DNA of 64,000 nucleotides from Mangifera indica (Eukaryota > Streptophyta > Magnoliopsida > Sapindales > Anacardiaceae): NCBI RefSeq assembly GCF_011075055.1, contig NC_058147.1:5332001-5396000 (forward strand), read 5' to 3'. The notes beneath the pieces were generated by a model. It had not been told where the DNA came from. It ran no database searches and saw only the letters and a list, made by a program, of their open reading frames with translations. Each line of letters begins with the position of its first letter. Position 1 is the first letter of the stretch. Made by a program: the position numbers and the translations under genes. This document shows, in pieces, positions 26,316-39,700 of this stretch.

Positions 26316-29200
26316 ATTCGTACCAGAACGCAGCACAGATTGGAACCTACCCAGAGTCAATTCATGCGAAAACTGTGTGTTTACATTTTGAATTTAATAA
26401 ACTGCCATTAGTCAGTAAACTGCAGGTCTCTGTCTTGGGTGAAAATTTGATGCCATGAAATTTTTTATCCAATCATCACCAAAATGTTATTATTTGTCCA
26501 TATTTTATAACACCTACAAGTAAACTTAAAGATATTAAGATGTTCTATATTTGAAAAAATTAAATGTATATAGAAAATTCATAGAACATCTTTATAGTGT
26601 CATTGAAAATATAAAATGCACATTAACAAATTAAGTGACAAAAAATTAAATTTTTGTTTTATATAATTATATTATTATGGTAATTAGAGGTGTCAAATAG
26701 GTCAAACTATCCTGCACCCAGCTTGAAGCATAGAAAAATAGCTTGACTCAGAAGGGTCTAACCTCCTACAATAACGAGGCCTTGGGAGTAGACAAAAGAC
26801 TCTCAATCCAATCTGTTGTTATTTTCATAATTATTAAATAATTAATTAATTAATAATGGGCCACTCTGTTATTATAGGGTCTGACCCACCTCTATATATA
26901 TAGGGTTAGGCGTAAGTTTTATACTCCTTGTGAGTCAATCTTATCCGTAAGGTTTATTATATTGCAAACCTTGGATCAAACTTCACAGATAAGTCTAGTG
27001 AGCCAAGTTAGAGTTGATCAACTTGAGTTATCATCATCTCTAATAATAATTAATTGAAAATATAAAAGAAATTTTTGTACTTTAAAAATTTATTTAAAAA
27101 AAGAAGACTAATGTTTAAAATAATAAAAATGTGTTTGATAAGATAAATGTATAAAATGCCCATTTAATAATTTTTTAATTCAAAAATTTTAAAACGAGAT
27201 ATTTAATACATAAATTAACTAAAAATACGAAGTAAATATGAATAATCAGTATTTTTATTAACTTGGATAGAAACACGGAAGCCTTGATCAAGGAACAATC
27301 TGAGCATCAGTAAAGTGTAGTTGAGTGCTGCTTTAACGTGTGTAATTCAACCAGAGTAAATTGATGTGATCTTATGTGTGAAACTTCTGCGTTTACATTT
27401 TTCAAAGCACCAATTGTTTCATTCATAAAGTTTTTTTTTTTTTCTTTTGCACTTTTTCATGAGCTCCTCTTCAAGTAGACTTCAAGCACAAAAAAACAAT
27501 TGCTAAATGGCAGGAATTTACACAGTTCAATCAATCACACCAAGCAAACCAAAAAGAAATAAGCATATCACAGATAAAATTAAGGATCATAATTTCTGTT
27601 CAGCTCCATGTGTAAAAAGAAAAAAGACGTACCGATCTGGAGAGAATTATAACGATTGATTGGAGAGATTAGGAATAAAATTTGATGGAGAGGATCAGGA
27701 GAGAATTAAGAACAAAGTTATAGTTTTATGTATAATTGGTGAGAGCGTGAGAGAGAGATTGATGGAAACAAAATGAAATGAAACGGAAGGAGGGAGACGA
27801 GAGAGAAAGCAGGAGAAGCGGGAAGTCTGTGGGCTACACAACTCTTCCGGAAATTTTTTGAACTCGGCCTTTTACTTTTGGACCTTGCCTTTGGACTTTC
27901 TTAGGTACAAGTCAAGCGAGCCCCTTTTTTGCTTCCAACGTTACAATTTTGCCACGTATGATATTTTAGATTATATCCTAATTAGTAACTACACAAATAG
28001 AAAAAAAAAAACCTAAAATTTTATAAATATAATATAATAAATAATAAAAAAGCCATAAAATTTGGATATAGAAAAAATATAGAATGTGTATATATGACTT
28101 TAATACAACATATCATTAATAATACATTTTTAAAAATATATCAATAATAGTTTTAATACTTTTAATATATCTTATAGTTAATAATTCAAATATAAAGTTT
28201 TCAACTGATTATTGAAGTTAATATAACATAATATATAATTAAGATTCAATCATTACAAAAAATTATCAAAAAATATTAGAGATTTGAATAATAAAAAATT
28301 GAGTTTTTTTATATAGTTATGATATTATGATAATTAATTTAAAATATAAGAGATATTATGATAATTAATATATATTTTAAAAATGCATAAAAAAGGAAAA
28401 ACATAAAAAAAAAACAAAAATACGCATTTAATAAGAAAAACGGATAAAATACTGTTTAATTTATTTTGAATTCAAAAATTTGGAATAATATATTTAAAAC
28501 AGGAATTAAACGTAAATAATTTACATTTTCACTAACTAAAGGTTATGTTGTAAGTCTTAAATAATTACCAAAATATTTGCCAAATTAATTTTTCTTCACT
28601 TTTAAGTGGAAAACATAAATGTTCCAACCGGGGTTATATAAAATTTCCCCTATCAGTCTTCTTCTTAAAGGTACAGCCTTGGGATATTGGTGGGTTTCAT
28701 TTTTGGTACTTCCAATTTTAGAAGGGCTTTCAAATGTGGATCCCGAGGATGCAATGTACACTGGACAACAGAACCCAAATATTGCCGTGAAGGTAGATAA
28801 GTTTGAAGACCATCTTACACACAGTATATCTTTCTGACTTGTAAAGAATATTAAGTTAACATTTACATAGCTGATACAAAGCAGATTTGCATTATATCAA
28901 TGCAATTGGCTTGGATCATCGATATTCATGATTCCAAAATGGATCTCTAAGGGCCCTTATATTACAGATCCAAGAAACAGTTCTGTATGACAGACCTGGC
29001 TGGCATTAATAACAGGTTGGATCAATTCCGGTTTCTGAGGACATGGGGTTACAATAAACTGATCAACCCTTTATATTTACTGGATTCCATGCAACATAAA
29101 CGAATAGGAAAATATATGACCCGAAACATCCATGATCTGCACAGGCATCATGTCTTCATTCTCGGTTCAAGCAAACATTGAACTTCTGATTACACAAAGG
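26316..29200. other. Intergenic; one probable hAT MITE, otherwise no gene
   Basis: AT-rich, with no convincing frame. At 27520-27860 the minus strand looks like a 5' leader: GA/CT-rich, then a donor-like CCAGATCGGTACGTC. No coding exon follows, so it may be an orphan promoter or noncoding transcript. Confidence 0.4.
26685..27042. mobile_element. Possible hAT-type MITE
   Basis: The left end TAGAGGTGTCAAATAGGTCA and the right end (reverse complement TAGAGATGATGATAACTCAA) start alike and the interior arms are weakly complementary. The flanks ATGGTAAT and ATAATAAT match at 6 of 8. Old and uncertain. Confidence 0.35.
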
Positions 29201-31057
29201 TCAACTAGACTGCATGCAACACCCAGGTGAAAGCTCCACATCCCACTCAATATCTCCACATGCATTATAAACTGTTGTAAGGACGAAATCATCTGCTTCA
29301 AATCCTTCTGCTTGCATCCGGTACATGAGCTTCAAGGCCTCCTGGCAACGTCCATTCCTTGCATAGCCCAGAATCATAGACTTCCAGGTGAACAAGTTCC
29401 GCTCTGGCATGCTGTCAAAAACTTGAAATGCCTCTGACACAAATCCACATTTAGCATACATATTGATTAAAGCACTACCCACAAATACATTAGACAATGC
29501 TGTGGTCTTCTTCGCAGAGGAGTGGATTGATTTCCCATGTGTAATATCTTCTAGCATAGCACATGCTTTCAGAACCGATGAATAAGTGAATGGATTGGGC
29601 TCCACACCTTCCTCCAACATATCTTTCAAGAACTCGAGAGCCTCAGACTCATGACCAAGCCTTGCACAACCAGAAATCATGGCTGTCCATGAGACCACAT
29701 CTCTAAGAGGAATCTGCTGGAGGACCTTGTACGCAGTAGGGGACTCCCCACTTTTACAGTAAAACCACACTAGAGTGCTTCCTATGTATAGATTAGTTTG
29801 GATACAACTCTTGATTATTTTTGCATGTACTTCCTTCCCTATCTGGATAGCCCCAATCAGACCACTAGCCCTAAGGATGCTCACAATAGTTAAGTTATTG
29901 GCAATTATTTTTCGTCTCTTCATTACTCGAAAAAGGTTTATAGCTTCTTCCCCAAGTCCTTCCCGAGTATACCCTGCTATAATTGAAGTCCATGTAAATA
30001 TATTCCTATTCATCATTTCATCAAATACCTTTCTAGAGTCCAAAATCTCCCCGCACTTTGCATACATATCTACTAAAGAAGTTCCTATATACACATCATT
30101 CTTACATGTCTTCTTAATTATGGCTCCGTGTAACTGCCTCCCAAATTTTAGAGCCTTTTCCTCTGCACAAGCCTTCAAAACACTACAAGCCGTGAACTCG
30201 TTAGGCAAAAATCCATCAATTAACATTCGCAAGAAGATCAAAAAAGCCTCTTGCCCTTGCCCTTGTTGTGAGCAAGCAGTAATAATAGTTGTCCAAGAAA
30301 CCACATCCCTCTCCGACATCCTATCAAAGGCACGAAAAGCACAAGACAATTCACCAAGTTTCGCGTAAAAATGAAGAATCGCACTATCCACAATCAAGTT
30401 TCTCCAATCACCCTTTACAATACAAGCATGAATTTGTCTTCCTAGCACCGAATCTAATTTCCTACTGCACAATTTCATCACACACACAAACATCTTCCCA
30501 TTCGCTCGAACCCCACTTCTGATCGATTCACTAAATAGCATTAAAGCTTCATCATGAAAACCAAATTTCAAATACCCATTAACCATTGCGGTCCAACTAA
30601 CAACGTTCCTCTCCAGCATTTTATCAAACACTTTCCGAGCTTCAATTAGCTTCCCCAATTTAACATAGACACTAATCAAATTATTATCAACATAAGTCAC
30701 GGAGTTACTCAAACACTTTAAAGCAATGGCATGTACTCGTTTAACTTGCTTTACACTATCACACGTCTGAAGCCAAACAGCAAGCTCGTTAGACTCAACG
30801 CATTGACTCAAGGAGGGTTTATCCGAAAAATCAGCTACTGGGTTATCCTGAAAACCCAAACTGTCGCTGGCGTTGTTAAAACTGGTGGTAGAAGACGTGG
30901 TTTTACTAGAAAAGCAGTGAAACCTTGGGCTTTGAGAACCACTGTTTCTCGACTTCGAGTTATTTTCGTGTTTCGGAGATTGTAATGATTTAGTGGTGAG
31001 TAGTGAAGGTTGCGGAGAGGGAGTTAAATGTGGCGAAAAGAAGGTTAATGAGAGCAT
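29201..31057 (-). CDS. PLS-type pentatricopeptide repeat protein, probably plastid-targeted
   Basis: Intronless, 618 residues, starting at the ATG at 31057. It has a Ser/Thr/Pro-rich, acid-poor N-terminus of about 60 residues, typical of organelle targeting. From about residue 90 it is tiled with PPR motifs of alternating P, L and S length. Examples are NNLISVYVKLGKLIEARKVF, DVVSWTTIITACSQQGQGQE and SALINMYAKCGFVSEAFQVF. It ends soon after the last repeats with no E+ or DYW domain. PPR proteins bind organelle RNA sequence-specifically in editing, splicing or processing. Architecture and length resemble At4g18520 (PDM1/SEL1, plastid RNA metabolism), which I propose as the nearest relative from memory. 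It lies head-to-head with the At4g37920-like gene, 305 bp between start codons, and both products are probably plastid proteins. Confidence 0.85.
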   Translation of the reverse strand: MLSLTFFSPHLTPSPQPSLLTTKSLQSPKHENNSKSRNSGSQSPRFHCFSSKTTSSTTSFNNASDSLGFQDNPVADFSDKPSLSQCVESNELAVWLQTCDSVKQVKRVHAIALKCLSNSVTYVDNNLISVYVKLGKLIEARKVFDKMLERNVVSWTAMVNGYLKFGFHDEALMLFSESIRSGVRANGKMFVCVMKLCSRKLDSVLGRQIHACIVKGDWRNLIVDSAILHFYAKLGELSCAFRAFDRMSERDVVSWTTIITACSQQGQGQEAFLIFLRMLIDGFLPNEFTACSVLKACAEEKALKFGRQLHGAIIKKTCKNDVYIGTSLVDMYAKCGEILDSRKVFDEMMNRNIFTWTSIIAGYTREGLGEEAINLFRVMKRRKIIANNLTIVSILRASGLIGAIQIGKEVHAKIIKSCIQTNLYIGSTLVWFYCKSGESPTAYKVLQQIPLRDVVSWTAMISGCARLGHESEALEFLKDMLEEGVEPNPFTYSSVLKACAMLEDITHGKSIHSSAKKTTALSNVFVGSALINMYAKCGFVSEAFQVFDSMPERNLFTWKSMILGYARNGRCQEALKLMYRMQAEGFEADDFVLTTVYNACGDIEWDVELSPGCCMQSS

Positions 31058-31362
31058 CACCTGTTTGCTTCAAAATTCCCGCGAAAGAAGAAACCGTCTT
31101 CGATGAAGATGAGATGATAAAATTAAAAATTCTAATCCGCTCTCTGCCCCACATTCAATTTTAACTTTCAAAGAAAAGGTCTAAAACCTCATGCCTTTTT
31201 TGCCCTTTTCTCTCCATGAGATAGCTACGATACGACGTCGTTCTAGATGATGTATACAGGGATATTTTAGTCTATTGGAACCCCAGGAGTCACTCAAACA
31301 CGCTCGAGTCTCAAATAAGATGATTAGTGTTACATTACAAGCGCTGCGAATTTGACTGTGCG
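31058..31362. promoter_or_regulatory. Shared divergent promoter
   Basis: 305 bp separate the PPR start (31057, minus) from the next gene's start (31363, plus). It holds a palindromic ACGACGTCGT at about 31234-31243 and no obvious TATA box for either gene. A bidirectional promoter driving two plastid-protein genes is inferred. Confidence 0.4.
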
Positions 31363-34300
31363 ATGGAGTTTGGTTGTGTGACGCTACGGAGTTCTTACTT
31401 TTACCCCCGTACATATTCTCGAGCTAAGGCTGCTGCTCTTCCGTTGACAAGAAATTCAGCGCCCATTCCTTGTTTCTCCCATAAATTTAAATGTAAGTTT
31501 TTCTCTCTTTTTCGTTGCTTTCATTTACTTGCCCATGCTTTCCCGTAGTCGAATTCTTTTTTCTTTTTTAATATCAAGAATGAATTTTAATCACTTTCGG
31601 ACTCTATTACTCGCCCAAAGAATAAATTCAATTAGGTTTTTCTTTAAATATATAGCCTCTTCTCCATTTTTTGTTAGTGGTTAGTTGGGTTCCATTTTTA
31701 CTACATTTATGTTGAATTAATAATGAGCAGTGGCTAATTAAATACTGGTTTGATTTGTAAGGTTGTCCCTTGATTGTTAATCCCATCAGACTTCGAAGAT
31801 ATTCCCCCATTGCTGCTGTTGTTGGTGATACAACTGCTGAAACCACACCTGTTCACGAGGAGCCTGCCATAGGCGGTCAAAACAATGATGATACTAGGAG
31901 TTTGGATGATGGGAAAATGATTAAAGTATGTGACAAGCTCATTGAGGTTTTCATGGTTGACAAGCCCACTCCAACTGATTGGAGAAGGTTGCTTGCTTTC
32001 AGCAAGGAATGGAGCAATCTACGCTCTCATTTCTTCAAGCGTTGTCAGGACCGAGCTGATGCTGAGGAAAACCCTGGAATGAAGCATAAACTTCTTCGGC
32101 TTGGACGCAAACTGAAAGAGGTTTCTCAATCGTTGAACTTCTAACTTCAGTTTGGTTGTAATTTCCCATTAATAATTTAGGGCATAATATGCTTACTGAT
32201 TTTGTCTTAAGTGTGTCGTCTTGTTGTTTTGCTGACTCGCTGAAAGTTTCTAATGCACAGATTGATGAAGATGTGCAAAGACACAATGAGCTTCTTGAAG
32301 TCATTAAGAAAGCACCATCAGAAGAAATAAGTCAAATTGTTGCTAGACGTCGTAAAGATTTCACTAAAGAATTTTTTATGCATCTACACTCTGTAGCAGA
32401 ATCATATTATGAGAATCCAACTGAACAAAATGGTGAGAATAGTTAATTTTTTAATGATATTCTAATTAACTTTTACTTTTCTTGAATGTATTAAAATTTT
32501 TAGATGCCAAACTGTGTTTATGGCTTGTTTCTGACACTAAGGGGGACTACCAAGGATGAAGACTTTTGACCATCCCAAAATAGACCTGTGGACATGTTTA
32601 CTTTGAATGAATGGGCAAATTGATGAACGCATCATTTATGCTATATTCTTCCTTCTAGTTATCTATATGTAATCTAGGCTGGTTTGATCTAGTTGGATGT
32701 GAAGTTGCTTGCCAATTGTACATGAGCACATGGTTCTTATGTTTCACATATTATAATCTGGATTGATTTTGCTGATTTAAACCAATACTTAATATGCATA
32801 TACTCTATTCATGTTTGATTTCTTGTGTTATTTAATATGCATATACTCTATTCATGCATATGATGGAGACAAAGACTCCACAAGGCAGCGCCTATCCAGG
32901 CTTTGCTTGAAATTTTAAGTCGCCATTTATTTTATTTTGTTTGTGGATAAAAGGTGAAATTGTTCTTTTGTGTCTGTTTGACCAGCTTTAGCAAAGCTGG
33001 GGAACATTTGCTTGGCTGCTGTGCAAGCTTATGATACTGCAACAGAGAGCATTGAAGCACTCAATACTGCTGAGTTGAAATTCCAAGATATTATCAATTC
33101 ACCTTCTATAGAGACTGCTTGCAGAAAGATAGATAATCTGGCTGAGAAAAATCAGCTTGATTCAGCGTTGGTGCTGATGATCACTAAAGCTTGGTCAGCT
33201 GCTAAGGAATCAAACATGACAAAAGATGAGGTAAAGTGACCACTGGTCCTTGAAAATGGCTCCCTCTTGTACAGTTATTTGATAATAGATGCATGCATTC
33301 ATGGTTTTATAATGCTGGGATTTGAAGAAGTTTCTTGATGTTTAAATTTTATAAACCATTCCTGTTAAAATATCAAATATGGCTCCCTCTTGTACAGTTA
33401 TTCGATTGTAGATGCATGCATTCATTCCTTCCCCACAGAAATTAAGTTTGGCCATAATTTTGTGGGGAAGGAATGAAACAGAGAATAAACTCCATGGGAG
33501 AGGAGATGAAACTTTGTGTTCATGTTGGGAAGAAGTGAAAGAATTGTGGAGGTGCTATCGTACTATGAAAACCAACTCTTGGATAACTGTAGAATAGTCC
33601 AAGTGGTCCTTCGTCTGTGTCCTGATATTCAATCTTTTAATGCAAAGAATGCAGCCATCTTCATATTTGATGGTTTTGTATGTGACGACTAAATATTTGT
33701 AATGTCTAGCATAGAGTTGTTTGACTGCTACCTTATTAGCCTTTGGTTTGCTCCATTGCAGGTCAAAGACATACTGTATCATTTATATATGACTGCAAGA
33801 GGTAACCTCCAGAGGAATATGCCTAAAGAGGTTAGGATTTTAAAGTATCTTCTCACAATTGAGGATCCGGAAGAGCGATTATGTACTCTTAAAGATGCCT
33901 TTACTCCTGGAGAAGAAATCGAAGGGAAAGATGTAGACAACCTATACACGTAAGTCTCTGAAATTTGTTTGTTTCCTACTAATCTGTGTCAAAATAACAG
34001 TTCACCTTATGGATTTTGAAGTACAAGATCCTTAATGAGTCAGGCCCTTCATAAAAAAGTTCCTTCTTATGGAACATCCAACGCTGGCCTTCTTTGGAGG
34101 CCTTTTTCTATTTGAAAGGACACAGAAAATAGTAGCAAGAATTTGATTTTCCAGTGGAAGATTATTATATTCTTACTCAATTACTGGGTTAATTCGTACA
34201 TCATCAATTCAATGTTGGTTTTTTTCTCACCATTTGTAGGACCCCAGAAAAACTCCATACATTGATGAGGACTGTGGTGGATGCTTACAAGTTCAGCCGG

Positions 34301-34399
34301 GAAGGCACTCTTTTGAGAGAAGCGAAGGACCTAATGAATCCTAAAATCATTGAGAAGATGGAGGAGCTGAGGAAACTAGTAGAAAAGCACTTTATGTGA
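31363..34399 (+). CDS. At4g37920-like chloroplast protein of unknown function
   Basis: Six exons in perfect phase: 31363-31492, 31762-32120, 32261-32432, 32986-33230, 33762-33949 and 34240-34399, giving 417 residues. The first about 50 residues (MEFGCVTLRSSYFYPRTYSR and following) are Ser/Arg-rich and lack acids, as in a chloroplast transit peptide. The body is alpha-helical and strongly conserved in my memory of At4g37920. Landmarks include DKPTPTDWRRLLAFSKEW, DEDVQRHNELLEVIKKAP, SALVLMITKAWSAAKESNM and FSREGTLLREAKDLMNP. There is no catalytic motif or membrane span, and the molecular role is not established to my knowledge. Introns 3 and 4 contain short direct repeats and a hairpin, listed separately. 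It shares a divergent promoter with the PPR gene. Confidence 0.85.
32784..32850. repeat. Direct repeat of a 24-bp unit in intron 3
   Basis: TTAATATGCATATACTCTAT, extended by TCATG, occurs twice, about 41 bp apart (near 32788 and 32830), inside intron 3 of the At4g37920-like gene. Confidence 0.7.
33258..33477. repeat. Direct repeat and 22-bp-arm hairpin in intron 4
   Basis: The unit GGCTCCCTCTTGTACAGTTA, then TTCGATTGTAGATGCATGCA in the second copy, is present near 33260 and 33380, a direct duplication of about 50 bp. Immediately after the second copy, TTCATTCCTTCCCCACAG pairs with TGTGGGGAAGGAATGA (33421-33477) to form a long hairpin. It may be a small foldback insertion. Confidence 0.65.
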
Positions 34400-36740
34400 T
34401 GATGACAACATAACCGATACTTTTCAGAAGTTTTCCAAATTTATTCAATCACAAATCTGCAATCTTAATACAGAAAGTTGGGCGGAAGTAATATCATAGT
34501 AGCTCTGTTTCTGTGATGTTGCATCTGTGACAGAGTGACTTTCAGAGTAAACCTCCCTAGGTCTTGTGTTGTATTTCCTCAGTTCAGCTTCCTATAAATT
34601 TTGTCAACACAACAGCAGGCATTGTATTTGAAGCATCAAACACTAATATTTATTATTTATTAATTAGGGCTAATCGTAGTTTCTTGTATCATCTGTAAAT
34701 CTGTCAATTGATGTTGTATCATTCAGAGGCTGCATGCTCTGAATTATTGGAAACATTAACCCTGAATCGTCAGGATTAGTAGATAGTTGGATCACAGGGT
34801 ATATGCATAAATTGTCATATCAAGGCTTTTAAAGGAATAACTATTTCTCACCCAAGAATTGATAAAATAAGGAATTCTCAAATTTTTGAAGCTTTAAAAA
34901 ATCCATGTTTTCAACTGTTATTATCTCTAAAGTTAAAAATATTACAATATTGAACTCTGAAGAAAATATATACTCTTAATTTGTTATATTTGAATTATCA
35001 AGGATCAAATCAAAATTTTAAAATTTTAAAATATCTCAATTTTTTTAAATTTCTAAAATCTTGAAGAAATTTTATTAACTCCCTAAATATTTTAAAAAAT
35101 TATATTTTGTCTCAAACATATGATTATATATTTTGACACTCATATCTATATTTATACAAGAAACTTTTTTATTATTGTTAATTAAAATTAATATAAATTA
35201 AATGTATAAAAAATTATCTAATAATATTTTGGGGGCAAAATATTATTTAACTTGAGTTTTTTAGCTTTTTTGTCTTTTCAACAATTTTATTAAAAAAAAA
35301 TTAACAAATTTAATAAATGTGTGAACAAATAGTTTTTTTATATTTAAAGGGTAAGCATGTCATTTCATTAAACATTGGGTGGAACGCAGATATTTGGCGT
35401 TAAAATAAAAAATATATAGATGAGTAATTAACATTTGTCCACTCAAAATTGCTCTAAAAAATATTTTTTTTCACCAATTATAATTGTGTCATCATTTTCT
35501 AAAATTTTAAAAATAAAAATAATTTCCTTTTCTCTCTCTCTTTTTTTCTTTTTCATTTCTTATTTATCACCATCATCCAATCTCAAAACTTGAACTATTT
35601 TCAGTATTCGATCTCTTCCTATCTTCACGATGATACCATCATCACAATTTTATCTATATTTAAAATCAGTATTTATAATTTTACACAAACTAACAAACCA
35701 TATTAAATTTTATCTTAGTTTTTGTTGGCGCAAGGGTATACCAAATTAATATCTATGTTCATGTCACATTGATTTTTATTGTATAATCAAATTGATTCAA
35801 AAGATACAAACCTCTTTGAATGAAATCTGTCCAAACCAAATTATCACTTCTCATATTAGGCAACCTCTCTGGCTGAGTTGGGTGTTGGGATCTAGAAGTG
35901 CAAACATGTTAGCCATAGGGGCACCAAACTTATGATAACACTTGAGATAACCAACGAAATAATAGTTTTGAAGTAACACTAATAAGTGACAACTCTATAT
36001 GGGTAAATTCAAGTGTCTTTCAAATACCTATAAACTACCACAAAAAATTTTTTAGTTCATTCCATCAATTGTATCAAGTTAAATTATGAGTTTTTTTTCC
36101 TTTGTGGTAATAGTTGAAGAGATCCGGATGATGTATGGAGAGGAATGGACAATGTGATAATTAATGAGTCTTAATATAGTAATTTAATAGGGTAAATTTT
36201 GAATTAATCAAGATATTTTAGTTATATTAAATTAAATAACAAGGATAATATCGTAATTGCAGTCTTTGGACTTATGTTAAAGTTGGATTTCCATAATCTA
36301 AGTTATAAGTTGGATTTTAATTGATGAAGTAGGATTTATAAGGAAATAGTGTTTTTACCTTTTTAGCCCAATCACTGAATAAAGACAAAAATGACGTGAT
36401 ACTACGACTTGAAAACTTTCCTTTGTACCCCGAAAATGTTTTCACATTCATTTGATTTCGGCAATCCCCAAATTCAAATTCCGTCACAAAAAATAGTAAC
36501 GAATAATAAAACCTTATAATTTATTCCTTGTATGACGAGAGCAGAAAAGTATCACGTAAGCCATCTCAATTTCCCGTTATAATGAATCTCCGGTAATTAT
36601 CCGTCATCGATTCAATCTCTGGCCAACTCATTTCAACTATGGTATTTTCTCTTTTCTAAGAGATTCAGCGCCCTTAATTTCTTTTTGCAGCAGTTAAAAA
36701 TATAAATTGTCGATTGATTTTCTGAAGACGAAATCCGAGG
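34400..36740. other. Intergenic region
   Basis: No gene recognised. A possible worn GGCCAAA-family MITE spans about 34834-35399. The rest is AT-rich. The bases just before 36741 are the ATG14 leader. Confidence 0.45.
34834..35399. mobile_element. Possible GGCCAAA-family MITE, copy G
   Basis: The left end GGAATAACTATTTCTCACCC and the reverse-complemented right end CGCCAAATATCTGCGTTCCA retain the family's layout (terminal GCCAAA, then a TTC-CACCCAA block). They are diverged and no target duplication is clear. Confidence 0.35.
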
Positions 36741-39700
36741 ATGAACAAGAGAAGCAGTAACTGCGCCATCTGCGAGAATTCGAATCGCGCCTCTATTTGT
36801 GCAGTTTGTGTCAATAACAGGTACTTCTGTAATTCCTTGATGTTTGAGCTTATTTTAAATGCTTTAATTGATTTAGGCTTGCTTGTTTGCTGAGCGTATA
36901 ATATGATGTGTAGGTTAAATGACTGCAACACTTTGTTGAAATCATTAAAGAGTCGTCGGGATGCATTATTTTTGAAATTGACTGACGTTCTTGTGACAAA
37001 GGTTTGAATCATGCCTTGCCTACCGCTTTCATATGATTTTTGTTTTAGGCAGCACATTTATGACCTTAGGACTTTCTATTTTTCATTAGGGGAAGACGGA
37101 TGATCAATTAAATTGGAGAGTGCTTCAGAATGAGAAGCTTGTGAATTTGAGAGAGAAGCTACGGCTTAGTAAGGAGCAACTCGCACAAGGTTGGTTTGTT
37201 CTTTGACTGCTCCTAATTTGTTGTGCTGTATATTAGATTTAAAGGTTGATTTACTTTAAATTTCTTACAGGCGAGTCACAGATTGAGAAGAGGTCTTATG
37301 ATTTAAAAGCTAAATATGTTGTACTTGAATCAGCTCGTTCTATGGTATTGGTTTGTTCTTGATTTCATTTTAGTGTCATTGTTTATTTGATATGAGATAT
37401 TTGATGTATCATTTTGACTCTGCAGCTGGATAAAAATCGTGCAGAACAACTACAGAAGTTCTATCCTAACCTTATTTGCACTCAGAGTTTGGGGCATGTA
37501 AGGCCCATCATCCTAGTTTCATTTAGATATTGACATTTATGTTGGCCACTATCTTTTAATCTAATGTTTGTTGGAGTATTTGTTTGTCTGTGATGTTTGT
37601 ATCCTCGCTGTTCTTTCTTCTTGTCGATCATACGGAATGCCATTTCTTTTTATTTTGTTCTCCCAATTACCATGTTTATTGCCTAATTGTTTCCAGATTT
37701 GCAGATGGCAATTCTCTCTGAACTTCTGCATAAACAGTCTGTGGTTATAAAACAGATTTGCAAATTGTTCCCACAACGCCGGGTAAGGCCTTTAAATATG
37801 ACTGGGTTTGTCATACCTTCAAGTGACAAATAAGATCACTTGTTACATCGAAGCGGCCTTCCAGGGTGATTGTTATGATGCTTCCATATAAGATACAATA
37901 GTTGTTTTTCTTCAGGTGACTAAAGATTCAGAAGTAAGAGATGGTCTCAGTGGTCAATATGATCAGATTTGCTGTGCACGATTGCCAAGAGGACTTGACC
38001 CACACTCTGTTCCATCAGAAGAGCTAGCTGCCTCTTTGGGGTAACAGCTTCTCTTTTGTTTGGACTATGTATGTTTCTGCGCAAGTGCATACATACATCT
38101 AACTTTTCTGCTTGTCCCTTCATATCCAACTAAATAAGAAAAACAAATTTGGTGTAACTGAAAGTTGGTAATTAGATTATCCTGCTGATGCATGCATACA
38201 ATTTTGTGCTTGAACCTTTGTGACAAAATGAATAAGAAAAATAATCAATGCCACTGGAGAATTGGTAATTAGATTATCCTACTGGGATTCAATCATGTAT
38301 ACTTTCTTGGTAGTGTATTTCTAAATTCTCAAATTTATGTGTTTGTTGGTTAATTAGCTTGGATGTTCTTCTGTTTGACCACTAACCTGTAATTCTTGTG
38401 ACTGGAGGACAGACACATGGTGCAACTTCTAAATCTTGTTGTTCAGAATTTGGCAGTTCCTGTCCTTCATAACTCAGGTTTTGCGGTGAGTTAGTATGTG
38501 CCCTGTGTCAAATGACTAAAAGAATTCTTCTAATCTTGAGTAAAATATCTTTCAAATTTCTGTGTTTCTTAGCTATTGGCCTTTGCATGGACTTGTTATC
38601 AATGCAAGTAAAAGTAAGGATGATGATTACACTGTGACTTTACCTAAGAATTATTCTTTTGAGATAGTTTTGGTGAAGGGAATAGTTCATAACCTTCACT
38701 AGAGCAAGCCGTAACTATTTAATGAGAGCATCCTATAAGTTTTCGCAAGATTTTTTTAGGAAAAAAGAAAAAGGGTGGATGTTTAAAATTTTTGCCCTTG
38801 CTGGAAACTATATTGTTGGGGAATTTTTACATTCACACACAAAAAAATTGCACTGGATTCTTTAAATCTTTTTCTGTCTAGTTTCTTGTATATTTATGTT
38901 GTAATTTCTCCTCAGGGTTCTTGCTCAAGAATATGGCAAAGGGATTCTTATTGGAATGCACGCCCATCCTCTCGAAGGTATATTGGCCGGGAATTTAATT
39001 TGACGAAGCTACATTGTTCTATTGATTGTAGGACTGAATATATTTTGTTCTGTGCAGCAATGAATATCCCCTTTTCATTCCTCGCCAAAATTACTGTTCT
39101 ACTAGTGGAGAAGCATGGGATAAAAGTTCAAGTAATTTCGGTGTTGCATCAATGGAATCTGAGAAAAGGCCCAACCTTGATTGTTCTAGAAGTGGTAGCT
39201 TCAATTATTCTGCTGCATCCCCACATTCTGTTGAAACACACAAGGACTTGCAGAAAGGGATTTCTCTTCTCAAGAAAAGTGTGGCATGCATAACAGCTTA
39301 CTGTTACAACTCACTCTGTCTAGATGCTCCTGCAGAAGCATCTACTTTTGAAGCTTTTGCAAAGTTATTGGGAACACTGTCTTCATCTAAGGAAATTCGA
39401 TCTGTTTTTTCCTTGAAAATGGCTTGTTCAAGGTATATGTTCCACTTTCTTTCTTTTTCCCATTTTCGCTCTTTATACGTGATTTTTGATCCGACCAAAC
39501 ATTTGAATTCTACCTTGTGAAAGTTTAAGAACAACAGCCAGCAAGTCAACTTTTGCACAAAAATAAAGATATAAGTCATTTTAGAAATGTTTGGATGATA
39601 CTTGGAAGTTTTTCTTTGTTACTATAGTAGTCACTGGGACGTGGCTATTGCTAGTTTGTTAGTGCCTTGGGCCATGAAAATTCATCCTGCAGCTATTAAG

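Noticed and set aside
29775..30368. 197-codon plus-strand frame inside the PPR gene
   Set aside because: It is the antisense shadow of a long PPR coding region; the hydrophobic runs come from complementing conserved repeat codons.
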